Shown here in pieces: positions 22,230-33,690 of a DNA stretch of 64,000 nt. Below the pieces are notes generated by a model. That model saw nothing but the letters and a program-made list of their open reading frames with translations, did no database searches and was not told where the DNA came from. The DNA lies in contig CATQJL010000001.1 of the NCBI GenBank assembly GCA_958299035.1, forward strand, positions 20,815,433 through 20,879,432. The letters are read 5' to 3'. Each line of letters starts with the position of its first letter. The stretch's first letter is position 1. Source of the stretch: Cylicocyclus nassatus. Its lineage: Eukaryota; Nematoda; Chromadorea; Rhabditida; Strongylidae. The position numbers and the translations under genes are program-made.

Positions 22230-22600
22230 ATGACTTTATACACAAAGGGAGAGAACCTCTTTATTCCACCGCGCAGTCTCATAGATCACTCCTTAATTGG
22301 CTGTCAGCAAAATTATGCAAATTTCCTCCACTCATTTTCAAATTTATTCAAGAAGCTCAATCTTCTCGTCTACCAGCTGCTAACCGAACACATGTCTTTA
22401 TAACCCAGGTTAACCTGTGTTTAGGAGTGTTGTTAATTACAGTAACGGTACCTGACCCCGGTCGGTTATTCTTTGATGTACTCGCTTTGTTCACACACAG
22501 CAGCTCGACACATACGATACTCTTTCTCTGCTGGAGTGTTTTATTGCTCTTTCTGAATCGTTGCGTTTTCGTGGTTTCTTGGTTAAATTTGAGTGTATTT
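22230..22600. other. Conserved block S, copy 1
   Basis: Matches 45630-45960. Includes ACCAGCTGCTAACC (E-box CAGCTG), GGTTAACC, GTTAATTACAG and CACACACAGCAGCTCGACAC. The 141-codon frame at 22181-22606 is not kept in unit 2. Confidence 0.5.
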
Positions 22601-23261
22601 GGGTAAACTAAGTCTGGGAAAGATACAGAGCAACATTTTCTGAGGTTTTATGCGTTTGTAAAGGCTACTCATCTATTTCGATATCATTGAATTATTTGCC
22701 TATTTCGAAAGTTTTATGATCCCATTCACATTCAACTCTTTCCTCCCTCCGTCCCTCCTAGCCCTTCAAAGTGTCTTCCACCTTCTAAGTGCGCTTCTGA
22801 ACACAAGAAAAAACACACTTATAAAGAAACTACCACTATCCTCACTCCCTTTGTAACAGTTTTTATGCCTTTATTAATATTCTCTATAGAATCGCGAATG
22901 TAAAAACTCTCAAGTTGTTTTTTTTATTTCGTACATTCCTTTTGAAAAGCCCTCAAAGCCATGCATGAAGTATGGAAAATTTTTTTAGCTGCACTTCCTG
23001 CAGGCGACATTTTTTGTCGTTCTATGCCATTCAATGATGTGGCACGAAATGGAAGTATTCATGCTTGTAGTTAAACTGGATTGAAGTTTTTCTCCATAAT
23101 TTTTCACTTCTAAACAGCTGAGTACGCTTTAATGAAGTGCTAAAGCTCCTATTGTGTACCTTTCGTAATGTGAAAAACTGTGGAAAACTCAAACTGAGAT
23201 TAGCAGTTGACAAAAAAGTCATGCAAAAACATTTCAATACATCTATATAAGAAAACTAGCT

Positions 23262-24399
23262 GGCTTACCCGGCTCCGCCGTATCCGGACCAAACTTGGCA
23301 CACATACACTTCGGGCCCCGGCGGGTGTCACAGTCCACTTTTCGTTATCGATCGATGTCGATTTTACCGATTTTTATCGATTTTTTGGCAGAGTTCACCT
23401 ACAGGGCTAGGAGTTGGCACAGGGGGGAAGTGAGCATGGGGATTCCGAATACAATATTAGTTTTCAGAATTATCGATTGCTTTTATTGATTTTATCGATT
23501 TTTTGTAAATTTTGACATGCGAGGCTGGGATTTTGCACAGGGGGGTAATCGAGCATGCTGATCACGAACACAATATTAGTTTTCAGGATCGTCCATTACT
23601 TTTATCGATTTTATCGATTTTTTTGCAAAGTTTGACCTGCGGGGCTGGGAGTTTGCACAGAGGGTAATCGAGCATGCAGATTACGAATACAATATTAGTT
23701 TTCAAGATCGTCCATTACTTTTATCGATTTTATCGATTTTTTGAAAATTTGAGCTAGGGGGCTGGAATTTGGCACAGGGGTGTTCGAGCATGCTGATCAC
23801 CCCCCTTGGGGATGATCAGCATGCTCGATTACCCCCCTGTGCCAACTCCCAGCCCCCTAGCTCAAACTTTGCAAAAAAATCGATAAAATCGATAAAAATA
23901 ATCGATAATCCTGAAAACCAATATTGTATTCGGAATCCCCATGCTCGATTACCCCCCTGTGCCAACTCCCAGCCCCGTAGCTCAAACTTTGCAAAAAAAT
24001 CGATAAAATCGATAAAAGTAATCGATAATCCTGAAAACCAATATTGTATTCGGAAACCCCCATGCTCGATTACCCCTCTGTGCCAACTCCCAGCCCCGTA
24101 GCTCAAACTTTGCAAAAAAATCGATAAAATCGATAAAAGTAATCGATAATCCTGAAAACCAATATTGTATTCGGAATCCCCATGCTCGATTACCCCCCTG
24201 TGCCAACTCCCAGCCCCGTAGGTGAACTCAGCAAAAAAATCGATAAAAATCGATAAAATCGATATCGATCGATGACGAAAAGTAGCCTATGACACCCGCC
24301 GGGGCCCGTAGTGTATGTGTGCCAAGTTTGGTCCGGATCGGTTCAGAAATGGAATTTTCTATTCGGAACATACGTACAGACATACAGACAGACAGACAT

Positions 24400-24430
<31 letters not shown>

Positions 24431-24450
24431 TTCAGCTTTATATATAAGAT
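23262..24450. mobile_element. Foldback element built of inverted 118-bp repeats
   Basis: The left part (23283-23805) and right part (23815-24340) are reverse complements around a centre near 23812. Each arm starts with TCCGGACCAAACTTGGCAC and then holds about four tandem copies of a 118-120 bp unit containing ATCGATTTTATCGAT and GGCACAGGGGGGTAATCGAG. The ends carry TATATAAGA (left) and TTATATATAAGAT (right), as in other interspersed foldback repeats. A CAGA microsatellite lies at the right end. The element is absent from unit 2. Open frames over it are repeat translations. Confidence 0.8.
24371..24430 (+). repeat. (CAGA)n microsatellite
   Basis: Imperfect CAGA repeat at the right end of the foldback element; it produces the spurious SVCLSVCLSV frame on the minus strand. 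Confidence 0.95.
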
Positions 24451-25029
24451 AAATACCAGTCTGCTTCCGTCCCACATTGTTTTTCATTAAAAAAAGGTTT
24501 TTGGGGTAGGAACGTTTAAGTCTTTCATTGCAACGGGGCTTCATGCAATCGACATATCGATTGCTGATTAGTTGGCTAAACTGCTATACAGTACTTTGAT
24601 CTTTTTATTTCTTTTTTGCTTTTGAGTACCATATTTACATGTTATGTGCATAGATGGCAAAACGCTTGGATTGAATAAGTAAATGAAATCAAATGAATGA
24701 TAAAATAAAATTATGATAAATGAGCGCCTTCAAATCGTATAACCAAACTTTCTATTCATTGAAATTTTATGCCACACTACGATTTTTTACATTGTGATTT
24801 ACTTTTCAATCAATATATTGGTCGAAATCAGTGGACGTCGTTTCCGCTCCAAAAAAAGAACGGATCTTCTATATGGGGAGACTGCAAGTGAATCACTGAA
24901 GGATTTCAGTGCATTATAATTTTTCAATTTATCACCCTGTAACCGAACTATACTTAAAATTACTTTTGAATCAAATATAATTTGTTAGAAATTCCTTCAC
25001 TCTCCATTTTGCAACGACCTTCCTTAGTT

Positions 25030-25640
25030 CGTAGGCAATCTGCCTCTGCAAAACTATGTAAGTTTCATTATTCAGTAGTTTCCCTTGCAATTTTTCCTCA
25101 TGCTGGTTCGGCAGAATTTGCAAAGCAACACAAGGAAAGAAAAGGCAACCATTTTCTTCAGTTATCTGGTTATCTTCTTTCCTCGGAGTCAATCTTCTTA
25201 GCTAATCTCTTTGTACTTTTTTCCCTCTAAAATCCTCTTGCAATGCGATGGCGCTCTCGTCACCAGTTCTCTATATAAAAAGAATTCTCTTTCCTTTGTG
25301 TTTTATGCACGTCGATGAATGGCAGTGATAGCAGAGCGGCAAAATTGGATTTATTGAAATCCTCACCGGCCTGACAACATCGTTTTTCACCTGAGGCCCC
25401 TGAACGACGCATCGTTCACTGTCACATCACTGCCAATGAGCCCCTTCCAAATCCTGCCTTATGCACTCATTCTAGATTGGATTCTTAGCAAGAAAGCTGT
25501 ACAGCTGTTTTTGTATTACCTTTTCTACTTGCCTACCGGATAGTAGGGAATTTTTGTATTATAAATGCACTAATGCACGAATACTTCTGGTTGACTGGAT
25601 AGGCAAGAACTTTCCGGAAGTCGAGTCAGCGTTTTTTCCT
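25030..25640. other. Conserved block T, copy 1 (end of unit)
   Basis: Matches 47050-47610, the last alignable part of the unit. Most similar around ATTTATTGAAATCCTCACCG and CGACGCATCGTTCACTG. No shared open frame. Confidence 0.5.
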
Positions 25641-26039
25641 TTTTGTGTACTTTGCTACTTAGGAATGTGCTAAATACATAACTACAAAATCGCCATAAAA
25701 AATTCATACTACATGGCTAAATGAGAAAATTCGATCATCACAAATAATTGTGTGAGATTTTCGAGTGCGCGATTTTCATTTTGGGTCTTTAGTCAAAGAA
25801 AGAACTGAAGTAATTTCTGCACATTGGGGCAATTCGTTCATGATTGAAGTGGGTAATCAAAACGTTTCTTATGCAAGAAGCAAGGGCAAGAAAGAAGAGG
25901 AAGAAAAAAAAGCAAAAAAACCTTCAGACTGATTCGTTTTTTCAGATTCTCTGATCTAAAGCTTTAAATTTTATGCAGATTTGTCCAAAAATAGCAGAAG
26001 CACATAGTTACATACGTAGTTCATAGTGAATTCTAGCAC

Positions 26040-26262
26040 CCCCTTTCTCCTCCTCGCTTACTCGTAACCATCTCGAAATGATTTAGTGGCGCCTACGAAT
26101 AATGAAGGCAAGGTGTGAATTGGGGTTGAAAATAAGCACGTTGGACCGGGCAATTATAACAATTTCGCCTGCAAATCCATGTCCTTTTGGTTGTCTCAAA
26201 TTGTGCAGACAACATGTTGTTCGTATAGGTCATTTCCGGGCTTGGGAGAAAGGCAGGGGGAG
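26040..26262. other. Conserved block A, copy 2
   Basis: Carries the palindrome ACAACATGTTGT absent from copy 1. A second copy of the downstream words (CGTATAGGTCATTTCCGGG) recurs at 26446-26470, a local duplication within this unit. Confidence 0.6.
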
Positions 26263-26478
26263 GGAGGAGGAGGCGCAGAGCGGAATCGTTAGGTTCTAGT
26301 AAAGATAAGTCGATTTCATAGATCATATTCATTCATTCAAGTTCAACTTTTCGTTCCATGCTTATAATCTATTCATTCATTTATCCAGTCTCATTCTAAA
26401 ATCGTGCATTGAAACATGACCTTATCCACCAATTTTTCCCCCTTCGTATAGGTCATTTCCGGGCTTGGGAGAAAGGCA

Positions 26479-26487
26479 GGGGGGGGG
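26479..26487 (+). repeat. G9 homopolymer
   Basis: In the duplicated tail of block A; the equivalent tract in unit 3 is G10 at 48363. Confidence 0.95.
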
Positions 26488-26575
26488 AGGGGCTAAGTGA
26501 AGAATAGAATTTTGAAAAGGAGATGCGAGAAATTCTACTTATGTCGGGAAAATCTATCACTTACAATCTCAGTTC

Positions 26576-26600
26576 ATTCATTCATTCATTCATTCATTCG
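26576..26600 (+). repeat. (ATTC)n microsatellite
   Basis: Five to six ATTC repeats; shorter versions occur at the equivalent place in units 1 (about 898-940) and 3. Confidence 0.9.
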
Positions 26601-26716
26601 TCGAAAACATCATCAGCTATCCAATATAACCTTATAAACCAAATTTTCTTCCCCTTCCTCCCCCCAGCTCTCGTCCCTACTAATAATTCTATACTTTATA
26701 ATACTTTTATACAAAT

Positions 26717-26945
26717 CCACAGCAGGTAGTTGCCTAGTTAGTCATGCTGCTCAGCGTAACTGCCACTTATGATAGCCAATTAACACCTATTTAGCAGCTT
26801 TTTAATATTGTATTGTTTCCCAGTGGGGGTCCATTCAAGCGCAATGGCTGAGGCTTGGATACAGGTGTCGATGTGAGACCACCTGACTACGGGCCAGGAT
26901 GACCACATTGGCACCAATATGGCGCATTCATTAAGTCGAGCCAAA
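26717..26945. other. Conserved block B, copy 2
   Basis: Same core as 1104-1175, with no differences seen there; flanks diverge. Confidence 0.6.
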
Positions 26946-27239
26946 GTGTAAGCTTCTGGAGTGGACGAGTGGGCGAATTATGGTGCTGGAGGGCTCCATG
27001 GTTCTTACATGGACCACTTGAGAAAATCTTTGCAAGGAAAATTATGAGAGATGATCAAATCGAATTCGTCTGTTTCTTTTGATTATTACTGTCTGCTATA
27101 TTCAACAGATCCAGGAAAAAAGCGTAGCCAAGACAAATCAACCAACCAAAAAATTCCTACCCAAGGATAACGCCCTTATCCCTTTGCTCACCTCGCATTG
27201 CTCTTATTTTCTAAGGGATGACCAAGGTTCATTGTGACG

Positions 27240-27655
27240 TGACCAATCCAGTCATTCAGTGTGTCACGGACACTTTGCCCGAGTATAATCGCTGAGGAAA
27301 ATCACTTGTGGGTGACGGTGCAATTATAGTCGAAACAGCTCGATGTCTCTGACATTATGAAGAGGGAGAAAGGATGTTTGTGACAGTCGATACGTTATGT
27401 GTGTATGAGTAGAAGATTGGAGACGGATCTGTCTTGGACCCGCAGATGACAAGTGCGCAGGTTTCAGACCCCGAGTGAGGCGAAAATCTGTGAATCTTTG
27501 GAATGAGACATTTACATTCATGGACAGGGAAGGAGGGGGTCGCGATTATTCAGACATTCATGATAAACCGGCAGTAGTTCGAATTGGATTAGTCTCCCGG
27601 AGTGGGCCATACACCGTCGCAATCGTCTTTCCCATACGGCTGCGCCCTTTCACAC
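27240..27655. other. Conserved block C, copy 2
   Basis: Counterpart of 1610-2020 without the long G run. Confidence 0.55.
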
Positions 27656-28344
27656 TTTTTTCCAAACCCTGGTGATTCACTCAGCGATCTCATTTCTTAG
27701 AATGAACAGGATGAAAAACAAGGATAAACAGCCCTTCATCCTTTGTTCTTAGATTTAGTAAAGAAAACTCTCAATCGAGTATCACATTTCGAGGGCAACT
27801 TCCAAAAGGGTGCAATGCCCTAGTACTTCAGTAAAAATTTTTTCCACTGATGTATCATCTCAAATAAGAGTACTCCACCACCATTATTTTTACTATACAT
27901 TTTCGGAAGCCTATACTTAGCGTAAGCTAAGGTATTCGAAGCTCTGCTTAGCGTGAAAGTTTGCTTACCTCATTACAAATCTTGCTTCGTAAAATTAGAG
28001 GTCAGCTGAAACCAGCGCACTTTTGGCAGGCCAAATGAAACATTTAGCATGCTACAACTTTCATGGTGAATCTAACGTTAAATGGAAATACGTATTTTCT
28101 TTTTCCGCTTTAATATCAGACAGAAATCGGTTGAGTAAGACAAGGCTAGTACGTTTCTCGTCCTCGCCTACTCATTCATGCGTGCTCATGTACTTTCTTT
28201 TCGAGAATGATGAAATGTCGAGGCTTTGAAAGGATTGACACACCTTGATTGAATGCTTAGCCTTTTTGCGTTGTTCTGGTTGAAGACAACGTAAGTTAAA
28301 CAAGTTTATGGGCCGCATATAGAGCAAAAAGGTTGTATAAGTAT

Positions 28345-29125
28345 ACAGCGGTGTATCTTGCAAAAATTTGATACCTTGCTAGAAGTTGTCGGATTATCCG
28401 GTTGTTAAAGCCGAAGAACCGGTAAGATATCGTGTGCTGAAAGTGAGTGCCGCAGAAAAGTCGAAATAACTTGCTCTGTGAAGTTTTCGCTTTTCTTCGT
28501 CCGATGGTACAATCCTCTCTGCCCCCTTTCTCAACTGAACACCCACCCATCAAACAGCCTACCTTGACTGCTCCTTCTGCCACTTACACCCGGGACCTGT
28601 ATCGGGGCTATAGTGTCACATTTGTCGTTTTATTTGTTGTCTAGGATGTCCTTGGTCAGGCTGGGTTGCTAATTATACCTACAAGTGACCCGCTCGACCC
28701 TCTCATATTCCTGTAACCGCCGAACTCGTCCGCGTCTACGGTAATCCCTATCCGACCATCTGTGTCATGCTCCGTACACTATACTTAGCTTTTACCGCAT
28801 TGCAACCGGCATTCTGGCTATCAGTGGCTTCCAAGCGCTTTCCAAACTCAAATTTCCCAAAGAGAAGCGCGATCCCACCACAGTTGCCCAGATTTGGTAC
28901 AATAAATCATGTCGTAGTGATATGGAGAGAGCTGGCGAGGAATGCCGCGCAATATATCGCGCTTCACTCAATCATAGCGACTGTCCGACGAGCCGGACAG
29001 GGATGAATCGCGGTAACATTCGCAGTTCCTATCTCATCGCACTGCGTTCTACCTTCTTACTGTCCCGGTAACAGTCGTACTCGCGGGCAGCCAGGTCAAC
29101 CTTTGTCTGTAGTTTTCCGTCAGGT
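28345..29125. other. Conserved block G, copy 2
   Basis: AACTCGTCC at 28723-28731. The 16-bp palindrome has one change here, and the hairpin arms ACTGTCC/GGACAG are retained. Confidence 0.6.
28383..28421 (+). other. Exon-like 39-nt segment, copy 2 (doubtful)
   Basis: Reads KLSDYPVVKAEEP between CTAG and GTAAGATATC. See 2932-2970. Confidence 0.15.
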
Positions 29126-29837
29126 ATTTGAATTTCTCTTCATTGTGTTGAGGTGCTCATTAGGGTGTCCTGAGAGATAAAAGACGAATTTTGCTTGCTG
29201 TATCTATTGAAATTCCGGAATTCACATTTTAATAAGAATATATGACTAACGCCTAAAAAATACTAATCCCCACTTCCACAAGTCTCAGCGCTTTAAGCAG
29301 AAACTGGGATTATTCCATCGTTGCTCACATCTTCCTGGTGAGGATGTGGTTCGGGAATTACGTCCGGTAACAGTTGTTTCCTCCGGAAATCCACTTACCT
29401 AGGTCAAAAATATGATGAATGGATGAAGTCAAAACTGGTCTCTCCTCTTAACGGACAACGTCTCAAACATTCAGCTGCGTCTATCATCTTACCCGTCTTT
29501 CTGTCGTATCTCAGTCTAAAATATAATGCTCATATATTTCAAAAAAATTTGTATTTTTTGTGTTCTATCGTTTTCACATGACAAATTGGCCAGGCACTCT
29601 TAATCACTGTTTATTTATTATGTTTTAGCGATAGCGAACAGAGCGCAGCCCTGCTAAATGCATTTAAGCTATAATTCTGAAAATTTAGTTCATGATGATG
29701 ACAATTGATGAAACTATTTTTTCTTCAGAAGCTAAATATGCACTTTTGTCATCATCTACCTTGCATGGACTGGACGCGAAAAGAAATCTTGGGAAAAGTC
29801 AAAATCAAATGAGTTTGTGAAAAAATCGTGGGATATA

Positions 29838-30043
29838 CAATACCGCTCACAGAATGTGCAAAATTTCCGTAAATGTCGCGAAATTCCGTAAATGTCGCGA
29901 AATTCCGAAAATGTCGCGAAATTCCGAAAATTCCGTGAACTTTCCGGAATATCGCGAAGTTTCGCGAAATTCCAGGAATTTCGCGGAATTTTGGGAATTT
30001 CGCGGTATTCACGGAAATTTTGCATACTTTGTGAGCGGTATTG
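29838..30043. mobile_element. Foldback MITE, CAATACCGCTCAC family, copy a
   Basis: Palindromic element of 206 bp starting CAATACCGCTCACAGAATG and ending with the complement of CAATACCGCTCAC, flanked by TA (29836-29837, 30044-30045). Inner part is a series of GCGAAATTCCG-type words, AT/GC mixed, with strong self-pairing. No coding capacity. Confidence 0.9.
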
Positions 30044-30057
30044 TATAGTAATATCAT

Positions 30058-30465
30058 AAGTGGGCGGGGCTTACAGTTCACAGCTAAAAAGCGAAAAATC
30101 GATATTTTGGAGGTTGATGAACCACCAAATCCTCAAAATGGATAGAATCGGTCTTCTGAGGGCTGTAAAATCCCGAAAATCGACAACAATCGATAAAATC
30201 GATATTTTGAAGGTTGCGAAATCCCAGAAATTGACGAAAATCGATATCCCAAAAATCGGCAAAATTGATAAAATCGATATTTTGAAGGTTGCAAAATCCC
30301 GAAAATTGACAAAAATCGATAAAATCGATATTCTGAAGGTTTCGAGATTTCGGAAATCGGTAAAATTATCGAAAAACTAAGCAAAAAATTCGAAAAACTC
30401 CATAATAAGCTCATTTCCAGTGCTTTTATACAGCTGAATTTCCTCCAAGCAAGCTCCGCCCACTT
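30058..30465. mobile_element. Small element with AAGTGGGCGGGGCTT ends
   Basis: AAGTGGGCGGGGCTT (30058-30072) is answered by AAGCTCCGCCCACTT (30451-30465), with one mismatch. Inside are about five imperfect tandem copies of a 50-60 bp unit containing AAAATCGATATTTTGAAGG (30085-30345). Probably a MITE or composite; no target duplication is certain. Confidence 0.6.
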
Positions 30466-31763
30466 CATACCCCCACATCACGATCGAAATTGAAGAAAAT
30501 AAGAAAAATTAAGAAAAAATAAGGGAAAATAAGCGAAAATCGCGTTTTTCTAAGCTTATTTACCCCTTTCTAGCCGGTTTTAGCCCCCTAACCAGGTCCA
30601 GATGGCCGCGGGTAACTATCACACGCGCTGCACAAATAGAGAGAGGGGAAAAAATGAGGGGGGAGAAAGAGGAGAAATTGCGAGACCCTGAACTAAAAAA
30701 AAACAAGTCCGGGAAGGTTTATAGATGGGCTCCCACAGGCGGAGCCCCTACATTTTCTCCGAATTATATGTGGTGTCCCCCTCGAATACAAACTGAAGAA
30801 TGGCTATCCCAGCCCGTCATCCCTAGTCTCCACGGAGATAAAATTCAAAATATGCACTATCGCCTTTATATAGCGCCTCCTACAGGGAATCTCTAGGCAC
30901 AGGCTACCCCCAGAAAAATAGAGCTACAAAAACTACATGTCAATGGCCACATGAAATTACCCCAGCCCTGCAACTCGTAGAGATATAAGGCGCCGAAGTC
31001 GCCCTTGTTGACAGATTTCCCAAGTTCGGCTGTCAATTAGGCACTTTTAATGGAAATTTGTTATTCTACGACCTTCTCTCTAAAAATCATATTTTCAGAG
31101 ATCTGTCGAATAAAACAAACCCCAGCCCCGTAGCTGTAATATTCGCAGAGTTATTAGCCCCCCAACATGCATGCTCAGGACGTAAAATCGGCTCTCTCAA
31201 AGTTGCCCCGTAATTCCCCCAAAAAATCATGGTAGACACCTCTCTCATACCTATACACCCCATAATTTTTCCAGCTTCTTAGAAGCAATACACACTGATA
31301 TAGCGCGCTCTTGGCCTCCCGCTCCTCACTCTTGGCCTCGGCGCAAGATTTGGTCAAAATATTGAGAGGTTCTCGGATTGACCGTAAACTTCACTCATAG
31401 TAATTTTTGGTTCCGATCTTTACGAAAATCCTATTTATTTTGCACTAGAGAGTCTTACAGTAAAGCTAAAGTGAGATAGAAGTAGCTGAACCAATCAAGA
31501 TCGCAACTTCGCCTGCACTTTTCCCCTACCTGTTGCGGAAATTGTCTGCAAATTTTTGTGAGTTGAAAACTTTGTGAACACCTCTATCGGACCATGCTTA
31601 GCACAGATCTTTATTTGAATTGTTCGTCAGATTATGATGTTACAAAATCGCCTTCTCATGAATTCTCTTTCAAATTCGAAAGTCGTGTAATTTGGCAGAT
31701 ATTCTATCCTACAATGTGCCACCAGCAGCAAAACAATGTAAGAAATGTTGTTAGCACGTCGAG
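30466..31763. other. Unit 2 spacer with decayed repeat sequence
   Basis: No counterpart in the flanking of the other units. It contains a CCCCAGCCCCGTAGCT word shared with the 118-bp repeats of 23.3-24.3 kb, and at 31340-31410 a segment related to the arms of IR1 and IR2 (TTCTCGGATTGACCGTAAAC). A plus frame at 30654-30896 (80 codons) is unrecognised. Confidence 0.4.
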
Positions 31764-31765
31764 TA

Positions 31766-31885
31766 CAATATCGCTCACAGAATGTGCAAAATTTCCCTGA
31801 ATATCGCGAAATTCCGGAAAGCTCGCGGAATTTTCGGAATTTCGCGACATTCACGGAAATTTTGCAAGTTATGTGAATGGTATTG
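31766..31885. mobile_element. Foldback MITE, CAATACCGCTCAC family, copy b
   Basis: Short member (120 bp) starting CAATATCGCTCAC, flanked by TA (31764-31765, 31886-31887). Internally deleted relative to the 206-225 bp members. Confidence 0.85.
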
Positions 31886-31976
31886 TAGAATGCAAGAAGA
31901 TGCCCAACGATTGTTACAAGAGCGCAACGATGCCAGTGTGGAAGAACAAGGGGGATATAACAGACTGCTCTGTATA

Positions 31977-32169
31977 CAATACCGCTCATAATTCGTCAAA
32001 AAAGTCGCCAGACTGCGGCGGAGTGTGGCGGAGTGTGGCGTAGTGCGCCGGAGTGCGTCGGAGTGTGGCGGACTGCGGCGGAGTGCGCTAGAGTGCGTCG
32101 GAGTGTGGGGGAGTGCGGCGGAGTGCGCCGCACTCCGGCGACTTTTTTGACGAATTATGATCGGTATTG
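31977..32169. mobile_element. Foldback MITE variant carrying a 10-bp GC-rich array
   Basis: Ends CAATACCGCTCATAATTCG and its complement, TA on both sides (31975-31976, 32170-32171). Inner arms GTCAAAAAAGTCGCC and GGCGACTTTTTTGAC enclose about twelve decamers of the type GCGGCGGAGT. The interior is unrelated to the other members, so only the termini are shared. Confidence 0.85.
32011..32138 (+). repeat. 10-bp tandem repeat (GCGGCGGAGT type)
   Basis: About twelve imperfect decamers inside the MITE at 31977-32169; much higher GC than its surroundings. The ALRRSPPHS-like frame on the minus strand is a repeat translation. Confidence 0.9.
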
Positions 32170-32200
32170 TATATGGAGTGAGTGGAAGGAAATACACATA

Positions 32201-32425
32201 CAATACCGCTCACAGAATGTGCAAAATTTCCGTAAATGTCGCGAAATTCCGTAAATGTCGCGAAATTCCGAAAATGTCGCGAAATTCCGAAAATGTCGCG
32301 AAATTCCGAAAATTCCGTGAACTTTCCGGAATTTCGCGAAGTTTCGCGAAATTCCAGGATTTTCGCGGAATTTTGGGAATTTCGCGGTATTCACGGAAAT
32401 TTTGCATACTTTGTGAGCGGTATTG
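32201..32425. mobile_element. Foldback MITE, CAATACCGCTCAC family, copy c
   Basis: 225 bp, nearly identical to the 29838-30043 member apart from one extra internal GTCGCGAAATTCCG repeat, flanked by TA (32199-32200, 32426-32427). High similarity suggests recent insertion or local copying. Confidence 0.9.
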
Positions 32426-32944
32426 TAGGACAAATTTGTTTTTTGGAACGGATGAATTTAGGTCCCCTCATTTGGCACAAACAAAAATGAACCTTAGAAC
32501 CAAGGTATTTTTGGAAAGCAAAAGCCCCTGTCAACTTTCTGGTGCATGACTGCTTTGACATGCCAAATTAGCGAACAAACAAAAAACATACGGGAATAGC
32601 TGTTCATTACTTGGATTAGCTGTTCATTACTTGGATATCTTGCATAATCTCGTATATGAACTCACTCTGGATTTGCAACATTCTTCTCTGGATTTGAAAC
32701 ATTCTCCATATTCTAAACGTTTATTGGTTGCTATCATACTTACGTAAGCTTGGGGAAGCTTCCGAAACATCTAGTTGCTCTTTCGCTAAATTTTCGCTTA
32801 TTATGGTTTGCCTTCCTTTGTTTCATGGACATTCTGAGTATATGCATGCATGTAACTGGAATAAGCAGCGAATAATCTTCGTAAATGAATAATATAGCAT
32901 TTTTACGACAACCCCTTAAAAATCTCAGACTCAAAACGGTCTTC

Positions 32945-33690
32945 CGATTTGATCTTGTCCCAAAAATACCGCCAAATCTTGCGTCACAACCCGTTTCCTC
33001 CCTCCCTTCCCGAACATCTTCGGCACCCTCACCTTGATCACCGTTGGTGGTTCCGGCCTTATCTAACAATAACACTGTTGCTTATCGCTACGTGTGTGTC
33101 GGTACGTTCACATCGCCCACTGCTAATTAGACATTTCATGGCGTCGGGGTCATTTGGACCGGGAAAAAAGGGATCCGCGTCGAGATAGTAGGGGCAGACA
33201 GGAGGTTCTAGAAGTTTATGGACATTAGCTCGCTTACCTACCGGTATGCATGCATTATAGCCTCAAATCCGTCTGGCAAGGTAACGCCAGCTTTTCTTTG
33301 GGCGCTCTAACACCTGTTACCTAACACCTGTTGTATTAACCCACGGTGACCCACTGGGTTACTGAATACTGACCACCACGTCAGCAGTAAATCAATCTGA
33401 CGTCACCACTCCATATTACATTTACCACCTTTTACCCGAGTCCTGGTTAAGAGTTCTGGCCCCGTGTGACGTCACCCACTTACCACCCCCGTAACAGTCA
33501 TTCAGTACTTATGCAATATTCGCAGACCCTTCAACTCAGGCGATGAGTGGCTGCTCTTCGACAAGTGAAGAGCACTATGCTCAGTTGTTGTGTTCACGGA
33601 TGCATTAATTGTGTTGAGCGGTTTTCGTATTGCGCGATTTTTGGAGCAGCGATGGCGTAATCGCAGACCACAGCGATCACTTGTTGAGAC
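32945..33690. promoter_or_regulatory. Conserved block H, copy 2
   Basis: CRE pair TGACGTCA at 33398-33405 and 33467-33474; GATA-like and CTAATTAG words retained. Confidence 0.5.

Larger units (their letters stand above)
587..26040 (+). repeat. Tandem mega-unit, copy 1 (about 25.4 kb)
   Basis: First of three direct, collinear copies of a very large unit. It starts where sequence around TCGAAATGATTTAG and the following block at 640-830 find counterparts at about 26070 and 48180. Homology is mosaic: blocks of 150-700 bp are nearly identical between copies while spacers are diverged. The extra length over copy 2 is largely the 4.67 kb palindrome with its mariner (4049-9221) and the 1.2 kb foldback at 23262. 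Boundaries are approximate, set by the last and first alignable words. Confidence 0.93.

Noticed and set aside
23262..24240. CRISPR array (118-bp spaced repeats)
   Set aside because: Whole units are repeated without unique spacers, orientation flips at the centre, and the genome is eukaryotic.
24228..24544. Cysteine-rich SVCLSVCLSV frames
   Set aside because: Translation of the CAGA microsatellite.
31775..32254. ALRRSPPHS-type repetitive protein
   Set aside because: Translation of the 10-bp GC-rich array in a MITE.
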